Positions 40,576-49,183 are shown, counted from the first letter of the stretch. The stretch is 52,384 bases of DNA from Bhargavaea changchunensis (GCF_042665595.1 NZ_JBHTCT010000029.1:1-52384); one strand, 5' to 3'. Notes: generated by a model from the letters alone, not told the origin. Translations and numbers: made by a program.

Positions 40576-40611
40576 GCTTCATTCCCCCCCATTTTCATGG
40601 ATATTTTGTGA

Positions 40612-41619
40612 TCAGTACAGTACGCACGCAACGTGATGCCCCGGTCTCACCTCCTTCAATGGAGGCTTTTCCTGCGAACAGATTTCCTGTGCCATCGGGC
40701 AGCGCGTATGGAACGGGCAGCCGGTAGGCGGGTTCGCGGGACTCGGCACATCCCCCTGCAGCACAATCCGCTCTTTCCGCAGCTTCGGATCAGGTTCCGG
40801 AATTGCGGAGATGAGCGCCTGTGTGTAAGGGTGCAGCGGCTCGCTGTAAAGATCTTTATTTGAAGCAACCTCGACGAGATTGCCCAAATACATAACACCG
40901 ATCGTATCGCTCATGTGCTTGACGACACTCAGGTCGTGTGCGATGAACAGATACGTGAGATCGAACTCCTTCTGAAGGTCTTTCAGAAGGTTCAGGACCT
41001 GGGACTGGACAGAAACGTCCAGAGCGGAAACCGGCTCATCAGCAATGATGAGCTTCGGGTTGAGGGCCAATGCCCTGGCGATGCCGATCCTCTGTCGCTG
41101 GCCGCCGGAAAATTCGTGCGCATACTTGTAATAGGCGGTTTCCGGAAGGCCGACCCGCAGCAACAGGGACTTGACGTACTGCTCAAGCTCCTTTTTATCA
41201 CGCCGCTCAAAGTTTTTGATCGGCTCCGAGATGATGTCCCCGACCATCTGCATCGGATTGAGCGATGCGTACGGATCCTGGAACACCATCTGGAAATCCT
41301 GGCGGGCCTTTCGGAGCTTGGATCCGCTGATCTTGGTGATGTCTTCGCCATCGAAGAGGATCTGGCCTCCTGTCGGCTTGATCAGGCGTAGGATTGTCCG
41401 GCCCGTAGTGGACTTACCGCAGCCGGATTCTCCTACAAGGCCCATCGTTTCCCCTTTTTTTATGGAGAAAGAAATATCATCCACGGCTTTGACGTTTCCG
41501 ACAACGCGTTTGAAAAAGCCGCCATGGATCGGATAGTAAGTTTTCAGGTTTTTAACTTCAAGGAGATTTTCCCGCTCTTTCTTCGGTTTCCCCTTTTCTG
41601 TAAGTTCTTTTGTTGTCAT
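40612..41619 (-). CDS. appF: Oligopeptide ABC transporter ATP-binding protein AppF
   Basis: ABC ATPase of 335 residues. It has Walker A GLVGESGCGKST, the Q-loop MVFQDPYASLNPMQ, signature SGGQRQRIGIARAL, Walker B KLIIADEPVSALDVS and H-loop TYLFIAHDLSVV. The C-terminal Cys cluster (CPFHTRCPMAQEICSQ ... VACVLY) is the oligopeptide/dipeptide-type extension that often carries an iron-sulfur or zinc site. The ATG overlaps the appD stop (ATGA). Together with AppD it powers peptide uptake. Confidence 0.96.
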   Translation of the reverse strand: MTTKELTEKGKPKKERENLLEVKNLKTYYPIHGGFFKRVVGNVKAVDDISFSIKKGETMGLVGESGCGKSTTGRTILRLIKPTGGQILFDGEDITKISGSKLRKARQDFQMVFQDPYASLNPMQMVGDIISEPIKNFERRDKKELEQYVKSLLLRVGLPETAYYKYAHEFSGGQRQRIGIARALALNPKLIIADEPVSALDVSVQSQVLNLLKDLQKEFDLTYLFIAHDLSVVKHMSDTIGVMYLGNLVEVASNKDLYSEPLHPYTQALISAIPEPDPKLRKERIVLQGDVPSPANPPTGCPFHTRCPMAQEICSQEKPPLKEVRPGHHVACVLY

Positions 41620-42647
41620 CGTGCACCTACTCTTTCTTCTTTCGGCCAGCTTTCCTCATACAGCAGGCAGGCCACTTCGTGTCCGCCTTTGGTGTCTTCG
41701 AGGAGCGGGGTGATCTGCATGCATTCCGGCATCGCTTTCGGGCAGCGGTTCGCAAACCGGCATCCGACTGCTGGCATATCCTTGACCGATGGAACGAGCC
41801 CTTCAATCGTCGCCAGGCGCTCCTTTTCTTCCTCCATCTTCGGGATGGCTTCCATGAGAAGCTGCGTGTATGGATGCTGAGGATTTTCGAACAGATCCTC
41901 TACAGTCGCCCGCTCCACGATCTTTCCGGCATACATGACGAGGACGACATCACAGATTTCCGCTACGACGCCGAGGTCGTGGGTGATGAGCATGATCGAC
42001 ATGTCATTCACTTCCTGGATGTTCTTCAGCAGGTCCAGAATCTGGGCCTGAACCGTGACATCCAGTGCTGTCGTCGGTTCATCGGCGATCAGCAGCTTTG
42101 GCTGGCAGGCAATCGCCATGGCAATCATGACACGTTGCCTCATCCCGCCGGAAAGCTGGTGCGGATATTCATCGACAATCTGATCAGCGCGCGGAATCCC
42201 TACATTTTTCAGTAATGTAACCGCTTTCGCTCGCGCTTCGTTCTTAGAGATGTCCTGGTGATTGAGCAGCACCTCGGCAATTTGGTAGCCGATCGTGAAT
42301 ACGGGATTCAGTGAAGTCATCGGCTCTTGGAAAATCATCGAAATGTCTTTTCCCCGGATGTTGTTCATCTTCTTTTCGTTATATCCGACGATATCCGTTC
42401 CCTCGAACAGGATCTCGCCGTCCCGAACCTTGCCAATGCCCTTTGGAAGCAGATGCATGATTGAAAGTGACATAACGCTCTTGCCGCAGCCGGACTCACC
42501 GACGATGCCGACAATCTGTTTCCGGTCAACAGTGAAGGAGACTCCTTCAACAGCGTTATAATATTGTTTGTCAATCTTAAAGCCTGTCTGGAGGTTGCGT
42601 ACCTCTAGGAGAGGTGTCTGCGCAGGTGTGTTTGATTTGGATGTCAT
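41616..42647 (-). CDS. appD: Oligopeptide ABC transporter ATP-binding protein AppD
   Basis: The first gene of the app operon encodes a 343-residue ABC ATPase with Walker A GIVGESGCGKSV, Q-loop MIFQEPMTSLNPV, signature LSGGMRQRVMIAMAIA, Walker B KLLIADEPTTALDVT and the C-terminal oligopeptide-type Cys region (CRFANRCPKAMPECMQ). GAGGTG lies 6 bases before ATG. The AT-rich upstream region holds a TATAAT (42755-42750) and CodY-like sequences. It partners with AppF. Confidence 0.96.
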   Translation of the reverse strand: MTSKSNTPAQTPLLEVRNLQTGFKIDKQYYNAVEGVSFTVDRKQIVGIVGESGCGKSVMSLSIMHLLPKGIGKVRDGEILFEGTDIVGYNEKKMNNIRGKDISMIFQEPMTSLNPVFTIGYQIAEVLLNHQDISKNEARAKAVTLLKNVGIPRADQIVDEYPHQLSGGMRQRVMIAMAIACQPKLLIADEPTTALDVTVQAQILDLLKNIQEVNDMSIMLITHDLGVVAEICDVVLVMYAGKIVERATVEDLFENPQHPYTQLLMEAIPKMEEEKERLATIEGLVPSVKDMPAVGCRFANRCPKAMPECMQITPLLEDTKGGHEVACLLYEESWPKEERVGAR

Positions 42648-42890
42648 GTGTACACCTCAAGTTTTCAATTTTTCTGTTATTTTAGCTCTTGCTAAATTTT
42701 ATTACAAATAGATTACGACCGCAAGTTGTTTTTTGAATTTCCTGTAACCATTATACAATTCTCACTGCTCTATCTATCAGAAAACTCAATAATGGCAATG
42801 GTTTGCACTAATATTTCAGAATAATTATTCTTAGATAATTTATGTATTCATTACTATTCACCTATTATATTTACTTTCTATTTATCACCA
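42648..42890. promoter_or_regulatory. AT-rich promoter region of appDFABC with CodY-like sites
   Basis: A TATAAT at 42755-42750 (minus strand) has only a weak -35. Two 15-base stretches match the CodY consensus AATTTTCWGAAAATT at 11 of 15: ATATTTCAGAATAAT (42812-42826) and ATTTTTCTGTTATTT (42668-42682). CodY control of app is reported for B. subtilis. The stretch is much more AT-rich than its surroundings, so chance matches are possible. Confidence 0.45.
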
Positions 42891-42928
42891 AAAAGCCCCA
42901 ATCTCCAATAATAGAGACTGGGGCTTTT
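42891..42928 (-). terminator. fabHF terminator
   Basis: AAAAGCCCCAGTCTC / GAGATTGGGGCTTTT-type stem (one mismatch) directly after fabF, with T5 on the minus strand. Confidence 0.9.
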
Positions 42929-42942
42929 CATCCAAAGAGTCA

Positions 42943-44184
42943 TTATGCTTTTTTGAAAAGGAGCGAAACGTTGTGACCTCCGAAACCGAGTGAGTTGCTC
43001 ATGGCATATCGGATGTCCTGCTTTCTTGCTCCGTCCGTGACGTAATCCAGGTCGCATTCCGGGTCTGCCGTTTTGTAGTTCGTGGTCGGCGGGAGGATGC
43101 CTTCATGAAGGGCAAGTGCCGTGAACACCGCTTCCACTCCTCCGGCTGCACCCAGCAGGTGGCCCGTCATGGATTTGGTGGAACTCATCGCCAGATTGTA
43201 GGCATGCTCTCCGAATACCGTCTTGACGGCCTGGGTCTCAAACTGATCGTTGTAAGGGGTGCTCGTGCCGTGGGCGTTGATATAGCCGATATCCTCGGGA
43301 CTGACGCCCGCCTTGGAGATGGCCTGGCTCATGGCACGGGCCGCGCCTTCGCCTTCCGGGGCAGGGGCCGTGATATGGTGGGCGTCACCAGTCGAGCCAT
43401 ACCCGACGATCTCGGCATAGATTTTCGCTCCCCGCGCCTTCGCACGTTCGTATTCCTCAAGAATGAGGATGCCGGCTCCCTCACCGATGACAAAACCATC
43501 GCGGTCCGCGTCAAACGGGCGGGATGCCGTCTCCGGGTCCGGATTGGTCGAGAGTGCCGTATTGGCGCAGAAGCCCGCCACGGCCATGGTTGTAATCGGA
43601 GCCTCTGCTCCTCCGGTGATCATCATGTCCGCATCGCCGCGCAGAACCGCTTCAAATGCGTCGCCAATCGAGTTGGCGCCGGATGCGCACGCAGTCACCG
43701 TGCAGGAGTTGATTCCTTTTGCATTTGTATAGATCGACACCTGTCCCGCAGCCATGTCCGGAATCATCATAGGCACGAAGAACGGACTAACCCGCCGGTA
43801 TCCACGTTCCTGGAACGTTTTAAACTGCTGCTCATGAGTTTCCATTCCTCCGATACCGGAGCCGATCCACACACCCGTCCGGAGGGCGTCTTCTTCCTCA
43901 AGACGGCGCGGCAGTCCCGCGTCCTCCAGTGCCTCAAATGCCGCTGCAAGCGCGTAATGGGTGAAGCGGTCCATTTTCCGTGCTTCTTTTTTCGGCACGT
44001 ACTGTTCGATGTCAAAATCTTTGACTTCAGCTGCTACCTTGGCAGGGAATTGCTCCCTGTCCAGGCGGGTCATCGGTCCGATGCCGGACTTCCCTTCCTT
44101 GATCCCCTGCCAGGTCGTCTTGGCATCATTGCCGAGCGGGCTGACCGCCCCAACACCGGTTATTACGACTCGTCGTTCGTTCAT
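42943..44184 (-). CDS. fabF: Beta-ketoacyl-ACP synthase II
   Basis: FabF elongates acyl-ACP in fatty-acid synthesis. The active-site Cys lies in TVTACASGANS, the two catalytic His in NAHGTSTPYND and SMTGHLLGAAG, and the opening is RRVVITGVGAVSPLGNDAKTTW. At 413 residues it is full length. AAGGGAA lies 7 bases before ATG. It follows fabH by 74 bases in the same operon, as in B. subtilis fabHA-fabF. Confidence 0.98.
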   Translation of the reverse strand: MNERRVVITGVGAVSPLGNDAKTTWQGIKEGKSGIGPMTRLDREQFPAKVAAEVKDFDIEQYVPKKEARKMDRFTHYALAAAFEALEDAGLPRRLEEEDALRTGVWIGSGIGGMETHEQQFKTFQERGYRRVSPFFVPMMIPDMAAGQVSIYTNAKGINSCTVTACASGANSIGDAFEAVLRGDADMMITGGAEAPITTMAVAGFCANTALSTNPDPETASRPFDADRDGFVIGEGAGILILEEYERAKARGAKIYAEIVGYGSTGDAHHITAPAPEGEGAARAMSQAISKAGVSPEDIGYINAHGTSTPYNDQFETQAVKTVFGEHAYNLAMSSTKSMTGHLLGAAGGVEAVFTALALHEGILPPTTNYKTADPECDLDYVTDGARKQDIRYAMSNSLGFGGHNVSLLFKKA

Positions 44185-44258
44185 CTCATTTCCCTTCTTT
44201 CTGCATAAATGATTTGGTGTAAGTGATATCCTGTCTGTCAGGACTGGGTGGTTTTAAC

Positions 44259-45191
44259 TCAGCGTCCCCAGCGTATGGCCAGCGCGCCCCATGTGAGGCC
44301 GCCGCCAAATCCGACCAGGACGATGACGTCATCGTCTTTGACGTTCCCTGCATCAATCTCATCGCAAAGGGCGATCGGGATGGATGCAGAGGAAGTGTTC
44401 CCGTAATTGTGGATCCGTTTCGACATCTTCTCAGGAGGAAGGCCCAGACGCTCCCGCGCCGCTTCCATGATCCGGATGTTGGCCTGGTGAGGAATCAGGT
44501 AATCAGCATCTTCCTTCGACAGTCCCGCCTTCTCCAAAACAGAGACTGCAGAATCTCCCATCTGGCGGACGGCAAACTTAAAGACTTCTCTTCCGTTCAT
44601 CTTGATATACTCGTCCTGGTAAAGGTGCTTGCCGCCTGATCCGTCCGCGCCCAATTCGAACGACAGAATTCCGCGGCCCTCGCCGACTTTCCCGATGACA
44701 GCGGCTCCTGCGCCGTCTCCGAACAGGACAGCCGTATTGCGGTCTTCCCAATCGGTGATTTTTGAGAGCTTTTCCACACCCACGACCAGAATATAATCAT
44801 AAACGCCGTTCTGGATGAACTGCTGTGCCGTTACAACACTGTACATAAAACCTGCACATGCAGCAGACTGGTCCATCGCACCGGCATTGTTTGCACCCAG
44901 GCGTTCCTGAATCTGCGTGGCCACACTCGGGAACGGCCGGTCCGGCGTGACAGTCGCCACAATGATGAGCCCCAGCTGATCAGCCGTAATGCCGGCATCC
45001 TTTAGTGCCGCTTCAGCCGCACGGAAGGCCAGCTCCGATGTATCCTGACTGTCAGGAGCGATTCTGCGTTCTTGGATGCCTGTCCTAGTGCGGATCCATT
45101 CATCGGACGTATCCAGGCGTTTCTCCAGATCTCCATTTGTGACCACCTGTTCCGGGACATACTTCCCGATTCCGATCATCCCAACGCCCAT
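44259..45191 (-). CDS. fabH: Beta-ketoacyl-ACP synthase III
   Basis: FabH starts fatty-acid synthesis by joining acyl-CoA to malonyl-ACP. In the 310-residue product the catalytic triad is visible: Cys in QSAACAGFMYS, His in LIPHQANIRI and Asn in NYGNTSSAS. AAAGGGG lies 8 bases before ATG. The promoter overlaps a FapR operator, so malonyl-CoA should induce it. Branched-chain primer preference is expected for Bacillales but cannot be read here. Confidence 0.98.
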   Translation of the reverse strand: MGVGMIGIGKYVPEQVVTNGDLEKRLDTSDEWIRTRTGIQERRIAPDSQDTSELAFRAAEAALKDAGITADQLGLIIVATVTPDRPFPSVATQIQERLGANNAGAMDQSAACAGFMYSVVTAQQFIQNGVYDYILVVGVEKLSKITDWEDRNTAVLFGDGAGAAVIGKVGEGRGILSFELGADGSGGKHLYQDEYIKMNGREVFKFAVRQMGDSAVSVLEKAGLSKEDADYLIPHQANIRIMEAARERLGLPPEKMSKRIHNYGNTSSASIPIALCDEIDAGNVKDDDVIVLVGFGGGLTWGALAIRWGR

Positions 45192-45220
45192 ATTGCAACC
45201 CCTTTTCTTATCATCTTCTA

Positions 45221-45237
45221 TTAGTACCTGGTGTTAA
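45221..45237. promoter_or_regulatory. FapR operator upstream of fabH
   Basis: TTAGTACCTGGTGTTAA matches the FapR palindrome TTAGTACCTNNTACTAA with two mismatches. It sits immediately downstream of the -10, as in other FapR-controlled promoters, so FapR should block transcription until malonyl-CoA accumulates. Confidence 0.88.
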
Positions 45238-45265
45238 TTTAACATACATGAACGTTCTTTGACAA
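45237..45265 (-). promoter_or_regulatory. Sigma-A promoter of fabH-fabF
   Basis: Minus-strand TTGTCA (45265-45260), 17 bases, TTAAAT (45242-45237). Confidence 0.75.
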
Positions 45266-45374
45266 CTTGCCGATAGCATCTTATTTTGGTGAAAAATGTG
45301 GCAATGGCCGCTTTTGCAATGTAGGGACGCTGTGGTATGATGGATTCGGATATTTCCGCTCAGAGGTGAATTTT

Positions 45375-45560
45375 ATGCAATTTATCGTGACATTTTTCTG
45401 GTCGTTCCTGCTTATTTCGCTCCTGAATTACGTTGTCAGTTCCGTCAATGCGGTTCCTTTCGACTTTGCGCTTGGAGCGATCGTTTCTGTCGTATTCGCG
45501 GTTATGCTTTTCATCATGTCCATGATCTTGCCGGAAGAACCGGTGCCGGACTACGAGTGA
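45375..45560 (+). CDS. yjzD: DUF2929 family small membrane protein, YjzD
   Basis: The product (61 residues) begins MQFIVTFFWSFLLISLLNYVV and has two transmembrane segments separated by a short VPFDF loop, ending EEPVPDYE, the DUF2929 signature tail. AGAGGTG precedes ATG by 6 bases, which rejects the longer upstream frame. It is divergent from fabH and convergent with clpB. The function is unknown. Confidence 0.88.
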   Translation: MQFIVTFFWSFLLISLLNYVVSSVNAVPFDFALGAIVSVVFAVMLFIMSMILPEEPVPDYE

Positions 45561-45569
45561 AACATAAAG

Positions 45570-45600
45570 AACCGTTCCCTTTGATGGGAACGGTTTTTTG
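45570..45600. terminator. Convergent terminator of yjzD and clpB
   Basis: AACCGTTCCC / GGGAACGGTT stem followed by TTTTG on the plus strand and CTTTATGTTT on the minus strand. Confidence 0.85.
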
Positions 45601-45617
45601 TATTTTGACTTTGATTG

Positions 45618-47753
45618 TTACGCCTTTTCAATGCGTACCCTGCCGTCATCCAGTACGGCCCGGATTGTGTCGCCTTCCCTGAAACCGCCCCGGATGAGCC
45701 CGAGCGCGACTGCAGTTTCGACATGGCGCTGGATAAAACGCTTGAGCGGACGCGCGCCAAATTCGGCGTCCGTTCCTTCTTCCACGATCCATTCCGCAAT
45801 CCCGTCACCAAATTCAAGACGGATTCCCTGTGTGGCGACACGGTCTGCCAGGTCACTCATCATCTTTCTTGCGATTTTCAGGAAAGCACCACTCTTCAGC
45901 GAATTGAAGATGACGATATCGTCCATACGGTTGATGAGTTCAGGCTTGAAGTGTTTTTTCAGCTCAGCCATTACGACGTCCTCGATTGCATGGTCCTCGA
46001 CTCCTTCCATTTGGAGAAGAAGCGAAGAGCCGATGTTCGAAGTCATGATGATAATCGTGTTTGAAAAGTCAACATTTCTTCCCTGGCTGTCCGTGATGCG
46101 GCCGTCATCCAGCGCCTGTAGCAGGATGTTTGAAACATCGGGGTGGGCCTTCTCGATCTCGTCGAGAAGCACGACGGAATACGGATTTCGTCTGACGGCT
46201 TCCGTCAGCTGCCCGCCTTCTTCAAAACCGACATATCCTGGAGGCGCGCCGACGAGCCTGGAGACGGAGTGCTTCTCCATGTACTCGGACATATCAATCC
46301 GTATAAAGTGGTCCTCCGAGTCAAACAGCGTTGCCGCAATGGTCTTGGCAAGCTCTGTTTTCCCGACACCGGTCGGTCCGAGGAACAGGAATGAGCCAAT
46401 CGGGCGGTGAGGATCCTTGATGCCGGCCCTGGCCCGCCAGATGGCTTCCGTGACAAGGCGGACCGCGTCATCCTGTCCGATGACCCGCTTCTCAAGCGTT
46501 TCATGCAGCCTGAGAAGCTTCTCCCGTTCCCCCTCCACCAGTTTCGATACAGGGATGCCCGTCCAGCGCGCCACGATGTCTGCAATCTCTTCTTCTGTGA
46601 CTTCCTCGCGCAGAAGCCGGTTCTCGGAAGCGGTCAGCGGTGCTTCCAGCTCGTGCAGTTCCTTCTCAGCCTGAGGGATGCGGCCGTGACGCAATTCTGC
46701 CGCACGGTTCAGGTCATAGCGGTTTTCCGCGTCTTCCAGCTCGCGCCGGTAACGGTCCAGTTCCTCCCGTTTCGCCTGGACGGTGCGGATGGCCTCTTTC
46801 TCTTTTTCCCACTGCTCCCGCATGTCTTCAGTTGAGCTCCTGAGTTCGTGAAGTTCCGTCCGGATATCTTCCAGGCGCGCCTTGCTCCGGTCGTCCTTTT
46901 CCATCATCAGCGCCTGTTCTTCGATCTCCAGCTGCATGATCCGACGGGTCACTTCGTCTAGTTCCTGAGGCATGGAGTCAATTTCAGTCCGGATCAGCGC
47001 ACTTGCCTCATCGACAAGGTCGATCGCCTTGTCCGGCAGGAACCGCTCCGTGATATACCGATCCGACAGCGTGGCGGCTGCAACAAGTGCACGGTCATGG
47101 ATCCGCACGCCATGATGGAGCTCAAAGCGCTCCTTCAGACCTCTGAGGATCGAGATGGTATCTTCCACATCCGGTTCCTGGACGAGCACCTGCTGGAACC
47201 GGCGCTCCAATGCCGCATCCTTCTCGATGTAGAGCCGGTATTCGTCCAGCGTTGTCGCCCCGATCAGGTGGAGCTCTCCACGGGCCAGCATCGGTTTCAG
47301 CATATTGCCTGCATCCATAGAGCCTTCCGTCCTGCCCGCGCCGACGATTGTATGGAGCTCATCAATAAAGAGGATAATCTCTCCGTCGCTGTCTTTGACC
47401 TGCTTGAGGACAGCCTTCATCCGTTCCTCGAATTCACCGCGATACTTGGCACCAGCTATCAGAGAACTCATATCCAGCTCATAAAGCTGGCGGTCCTTGA
47501 GCCCTTCCGGCACATCTTTTTTCACGATGCGCTGGGCAAGTCCTTCGACGATCGCCGTCTTCCCGACACCGGGCTCCCCGATCAGGACAGGGTTATTTTT
47601 CGTCTTCCTCGATAGAATCCTGACCACGTCCCGGATTTCCTGGTCCCGGCCGATGATCGGATCCATCTTTCCTGCCTTTACATCATCAATCAGATTTCGC
47701 CCATACTTTTCAAGAGGCCTGCGCTGATCTTCCTCCTGCATGTTCATCTGCAT
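45618..47753 (-). CDS. clpB: ClpB-type disaggregase lacking the N-terminal domain
   Basis: The 711-residue Hsp100 has two AAA+ domains: Walker A IGEPGVGKT (about 58-66) and GPTGVGKT, sensor and arginine-finger motifs, and between them a full coiled-coil M domain (MPQELDEVTRRIMQLEIEEQ ... YDLNRAAELRHGRIP), diagnostic of ClpB. The usual N domain of about 145 residues is absent; the chain starts just before LEKYGRNLIDDVKAGKMDPIIGR. No ClpP-binding IGF-type loop is seen near the D2 sensor, so it is a disaggregase rather than a ClpP unfoldase. ATG at 47753 follows GGGGGGA. Two CtsR boxes and a sigma-A promoter lie upstream. Confidence 0.93.
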   Translation of the reverse strand: MQMNMQEEDQRRPLEKYGRNLIDDVKAGKMDPIIGRDQEIRDVVRILSRKTKNNPVLIGEPGVGKTAIVEGLAQRIVKKDVPEGLKDRQLYELDMSSLIAGAKYRGEFEERMKAVLKQVKDSDGEIILFIDELHTIVGAGRTEGSMDAGNMLKPMLARGELHLIGATTLDEYRLYIEKDAALERRFQQVLVQEPDVEDTISILRGLKERFELHHGVRIHDRALVAAATLSDRYITERFLPDKAIDLVDEASALIRTEIDSMPQELDEVTRRIMQLEIEEQALMMEKDDRSKARLEDIRTELHELRSSTEDMREQWEKEKEAIRTVQAKREELDRYRRELEDAENRYDLNRAAELRHGRIPQAEKELHELEAPLTASENRLLREEVTEEEIADIVARWTGIPVSKLVEGEREKLLRLHETLEKRVIGQDDAVRLVTEAIWRARAGIKDPHRPIGSFLFLGPTGVGKTELAKTIAATLFDSEDHFIRIDMSEYMEKHSVSRLVGAPPGYVGFEEGGQLTEAVRRNPYSVVLLDEIEKAHPDVSNILLQALDDGRITDSQGRNVDFSNTIIIMTSNIGSSLLLQMEGVEDHAIEDVVMAELKKHFKPELINRMDDIVIFNSLKSGAFLKIARKMMSDLADRVATQGIRLEFGDGIAEWIVEEGTDAEFGARPLKRFIQRHVETAVALGLIRGGFREGDTIRAVLDDGRVRIEKA

Positions 47754-47776
47754 CTTCGATTCCCCCCACACCTCTA

Positions 47777-47809
47777 GTTGACCTTACTTGACTTTGACCT
47801 TATTTGACT
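47777..47809 (-). promoter_or_regulatory. Tandem CtsR operators of clpB
   Basis: On the minus strand AGTCAAA-TAA-GGTCAAA (47809-47793) fits the CtsR heptad direct repeat exactly, and AGTCAAG-TAA-GGTCAAC (47793-47777) is a second copy with changes in two end bases. They share one base. Both lie just downstream of the -10, where CtsR would block elongation. Confidence 0.93.
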
Positions 47810-47815
47810 ATACTC

Positions 47816-47844
47816 ATTATATTGTATTCCCTTCACGCGGTAAA
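47816..47844 (-). promoter_or_regulatory. Sigma-A promoter of clpB
   Basis: Minus-strand TTTACC (47844-47839), 17 bases, TATAAT (47821-47816). Confidence 0.75.
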
Positions 47845-47873
47845 GTGAAACGGGCCGGCAAAAAACAGAAAAA

Positions 47874-47901
47874 GCCGCATGGCCCATACAGGCCATGCGG
47901 C
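47874..47901 (-). terminator. yitV-yitW terminator
   Basis: GCCGCATGGCC / GGCCATGCGGC stem just after yitW, followed on the minus strand by TTTTTCTGTTTTTT. Confidence 0.92.
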
Positions 47902-47917
47902 GGGTTGCTGCTATTTA

Positions 47918-48226
47918 TTAGCGTACGCCAAGCGCGATTTTCGCGTAGCGCGACATCATATCCTTCGACCATGGCGGGCTCCAGATGATGTTGACTTCCG
48001 TTTCCTTGACCTCAGGCAGTTCGGCCAATTCTCGCTTGACGTTATCAACGATCATCGGACCCATCGGGCAGCCCAACGACGTCAGCGTCATCGTCACATC
48101 CACCTTGCCGGCATCATCCATGTCCACGTCATAGACGAGGCCCAAGTTCACGATATCAATGCCGAGCTCGGGGTCGATGACGTTCTCGAGCGCGCCCATG
48201 ATGCTGTCTTTCATCTCCTGATCCAT
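47918..48226 (-). CDS. yitW: MIP18/DUF59 iron-sulfur assembly factor, YitW (SufT-like)
   Basis: The 102-residue protein has the DUF59 signature: an N-terminal ALENVIDPELGIDIVNLGLVY and TLTSLGCPMGPMIVDNVKRE, with the conserved Cys. Members help assemble Fe-S proteins. Two adjacent ATGs exist; the second (48226) is 7 bases from AAGGGG and is preferred over 48229. It lies 37 bases downstream of yitV, as in B. subtilis. Confidence 0.92.
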   Translation of the reverse strand: MDQEMKDSIMGALENVIDPELGIDIVNLGLVYDVDMDDAGKVDVTMTLTSLGCPMGPMIVDNVKRELAELPEVKETEVNIIWSPPWSKDMMSRYAKIALGVR

Positions 48227-48263
48227 CATGATTCCCCTTCCGTTCTTTGCTGTCTCCATCATA

Positions 48264-49040
48264 TCAGACCGCTGCATCATCATTCAAATAGGTTGCAAGC
48301 CAGTCCGCGCATTCCAGCATTCCTGTCCTGGAAACGGCATGTCCGGCCTGGCGTTCAAAGCGGTATTTCAGCTTTTCAGGCGCTTCCTGATAGTCTTCCC
48401 GGATCGCCTCGACAAAATTCCTTGTCGGCTTGAACGGAACCGTTTCATCCTGCTCGCCGTGCCAGAAATACACCGGCCTTCCGCCAAGCGCTTTCCGATC
48501 CTTTGTCAGGTCGAAAACTGCGAGCGTATCGAAAAGCTTCCGCCGTTCCTCCGCCGTCAGCGGGATTTCAAATCCTTTTGACTCATATTGGGCCATCTGG
48601 GCTTTTGCCAGATTCACGTAACCCGGTGTGCCCATCATGACTGACGCGCAATCGATCCAGCTATAGGCCTTCAGGCAGCCTAGCGTCTCGATTCCGCCCA
48701 TCGATGTCCCTGCAAGTCCGATTTTCCCGGCATCCGGGAAGCGGCGGCCGATTTCTTCCTTAAGAGTACCGACTTCTTCGATGCTTGTCAGCACGATTTC
48801 CCAGAACCGGAGGCTCAGCTGGACCTCGTCAAGCCCTTCCTCCCTCTCTCCGTGGAGATGGGCTTCAGGAAGGATGACGCGAAGTCCGCGCTTGGCCATA
48901 TTGTATGCATAATGCAAATTGTGCTCCTTGGCACTTGTGAAACCGTGAAGGAATATGGCAATCGGGGAGGATTCCCCGCCCGTTTCGGGGTATATATGCA
49001 GGAGCGGGATGCCCGCCCACCGTTCTTCTCTGATCTCCAT
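48264..49040 (-). CDS. yitV: Alpha/beta hydrolase, YitV (esterase)
   Basis: The 258-residue protein is a serine hydrolase. The nucleophile elbow is GLAGTSMGGIETLG (about 107-120), the acid is the Asp in FWHGEQDETVPF, and His lies in RQAGHAVSRTG near the C-terminus. FLHGFTSAKEHNLHYA is the oxyanion region. AGGAAG precedes ATG by 8 bases. There is no signal peptide. It is transcribed with yitW and divergently from yitU. The substrate is unknown. Confidence 0.92.
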   Translation of the reverse strand: MEIREERWAGIPLLHIYPETGGESSPIAIFLHGFTSAKEHNLHYAYNMAKRGLRVILPEAHLHGEREEGLDEVQLSLRFWEIVLTSIEEVGTLKEEIGRRFPDAGKIGLAGTSMGGIETLGCLKAYSWIDCASVMMGTPGYVNLAKAQMAQYESKGFEIPLTAEERRKLFDTLAVFDLTKDRKALGGRPVYFWHGEQDETVPFKPTRNFVEAIREDYQEAPEKLKYRFERQAGHAVSRTGMLECADWLATYLNDDAAV

Positions 49041-49130
49041 TACAGCACTTCCTATTTTTTCTTTTCATCGTATCAGACAGATCGGGAAAACAAAAACAGA
49101 ACGGCTGCAAGCCTGATTCATGGGCTATTT

Positions 49131-49160
49131 TTGACTTAGCCTCCATATGGGGGCTAAACT
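49131..49160 (+). promoter_or_regulatory. yitU promoter with a dyad in the spacer
   Basis: TTGACT (49131-49136), an 18-base spacer and TAAACT (49155-49160). A 22-base palindrome at 49136-49157, with arms TTAGCCTCCAT and ATGGGGGCTAA and one mismatched pair, fills the spacer and touches both boxes. A dyad in this place is where MerR-type activators or a spacer-binding repressor bind. Confidence 0.65.
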
Positions 49161-49183
49161 CAGTCTTAAGGGGGAGATCGAAC

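Noticed and set aside
39304..40611. A 435-codon plus-strand frame opposite appA
   Set aside because: It is Phe/Val/Asp-rich as expected for the complement of a Glu/Asn/Lys-rich binding protein, and no start signal is present.
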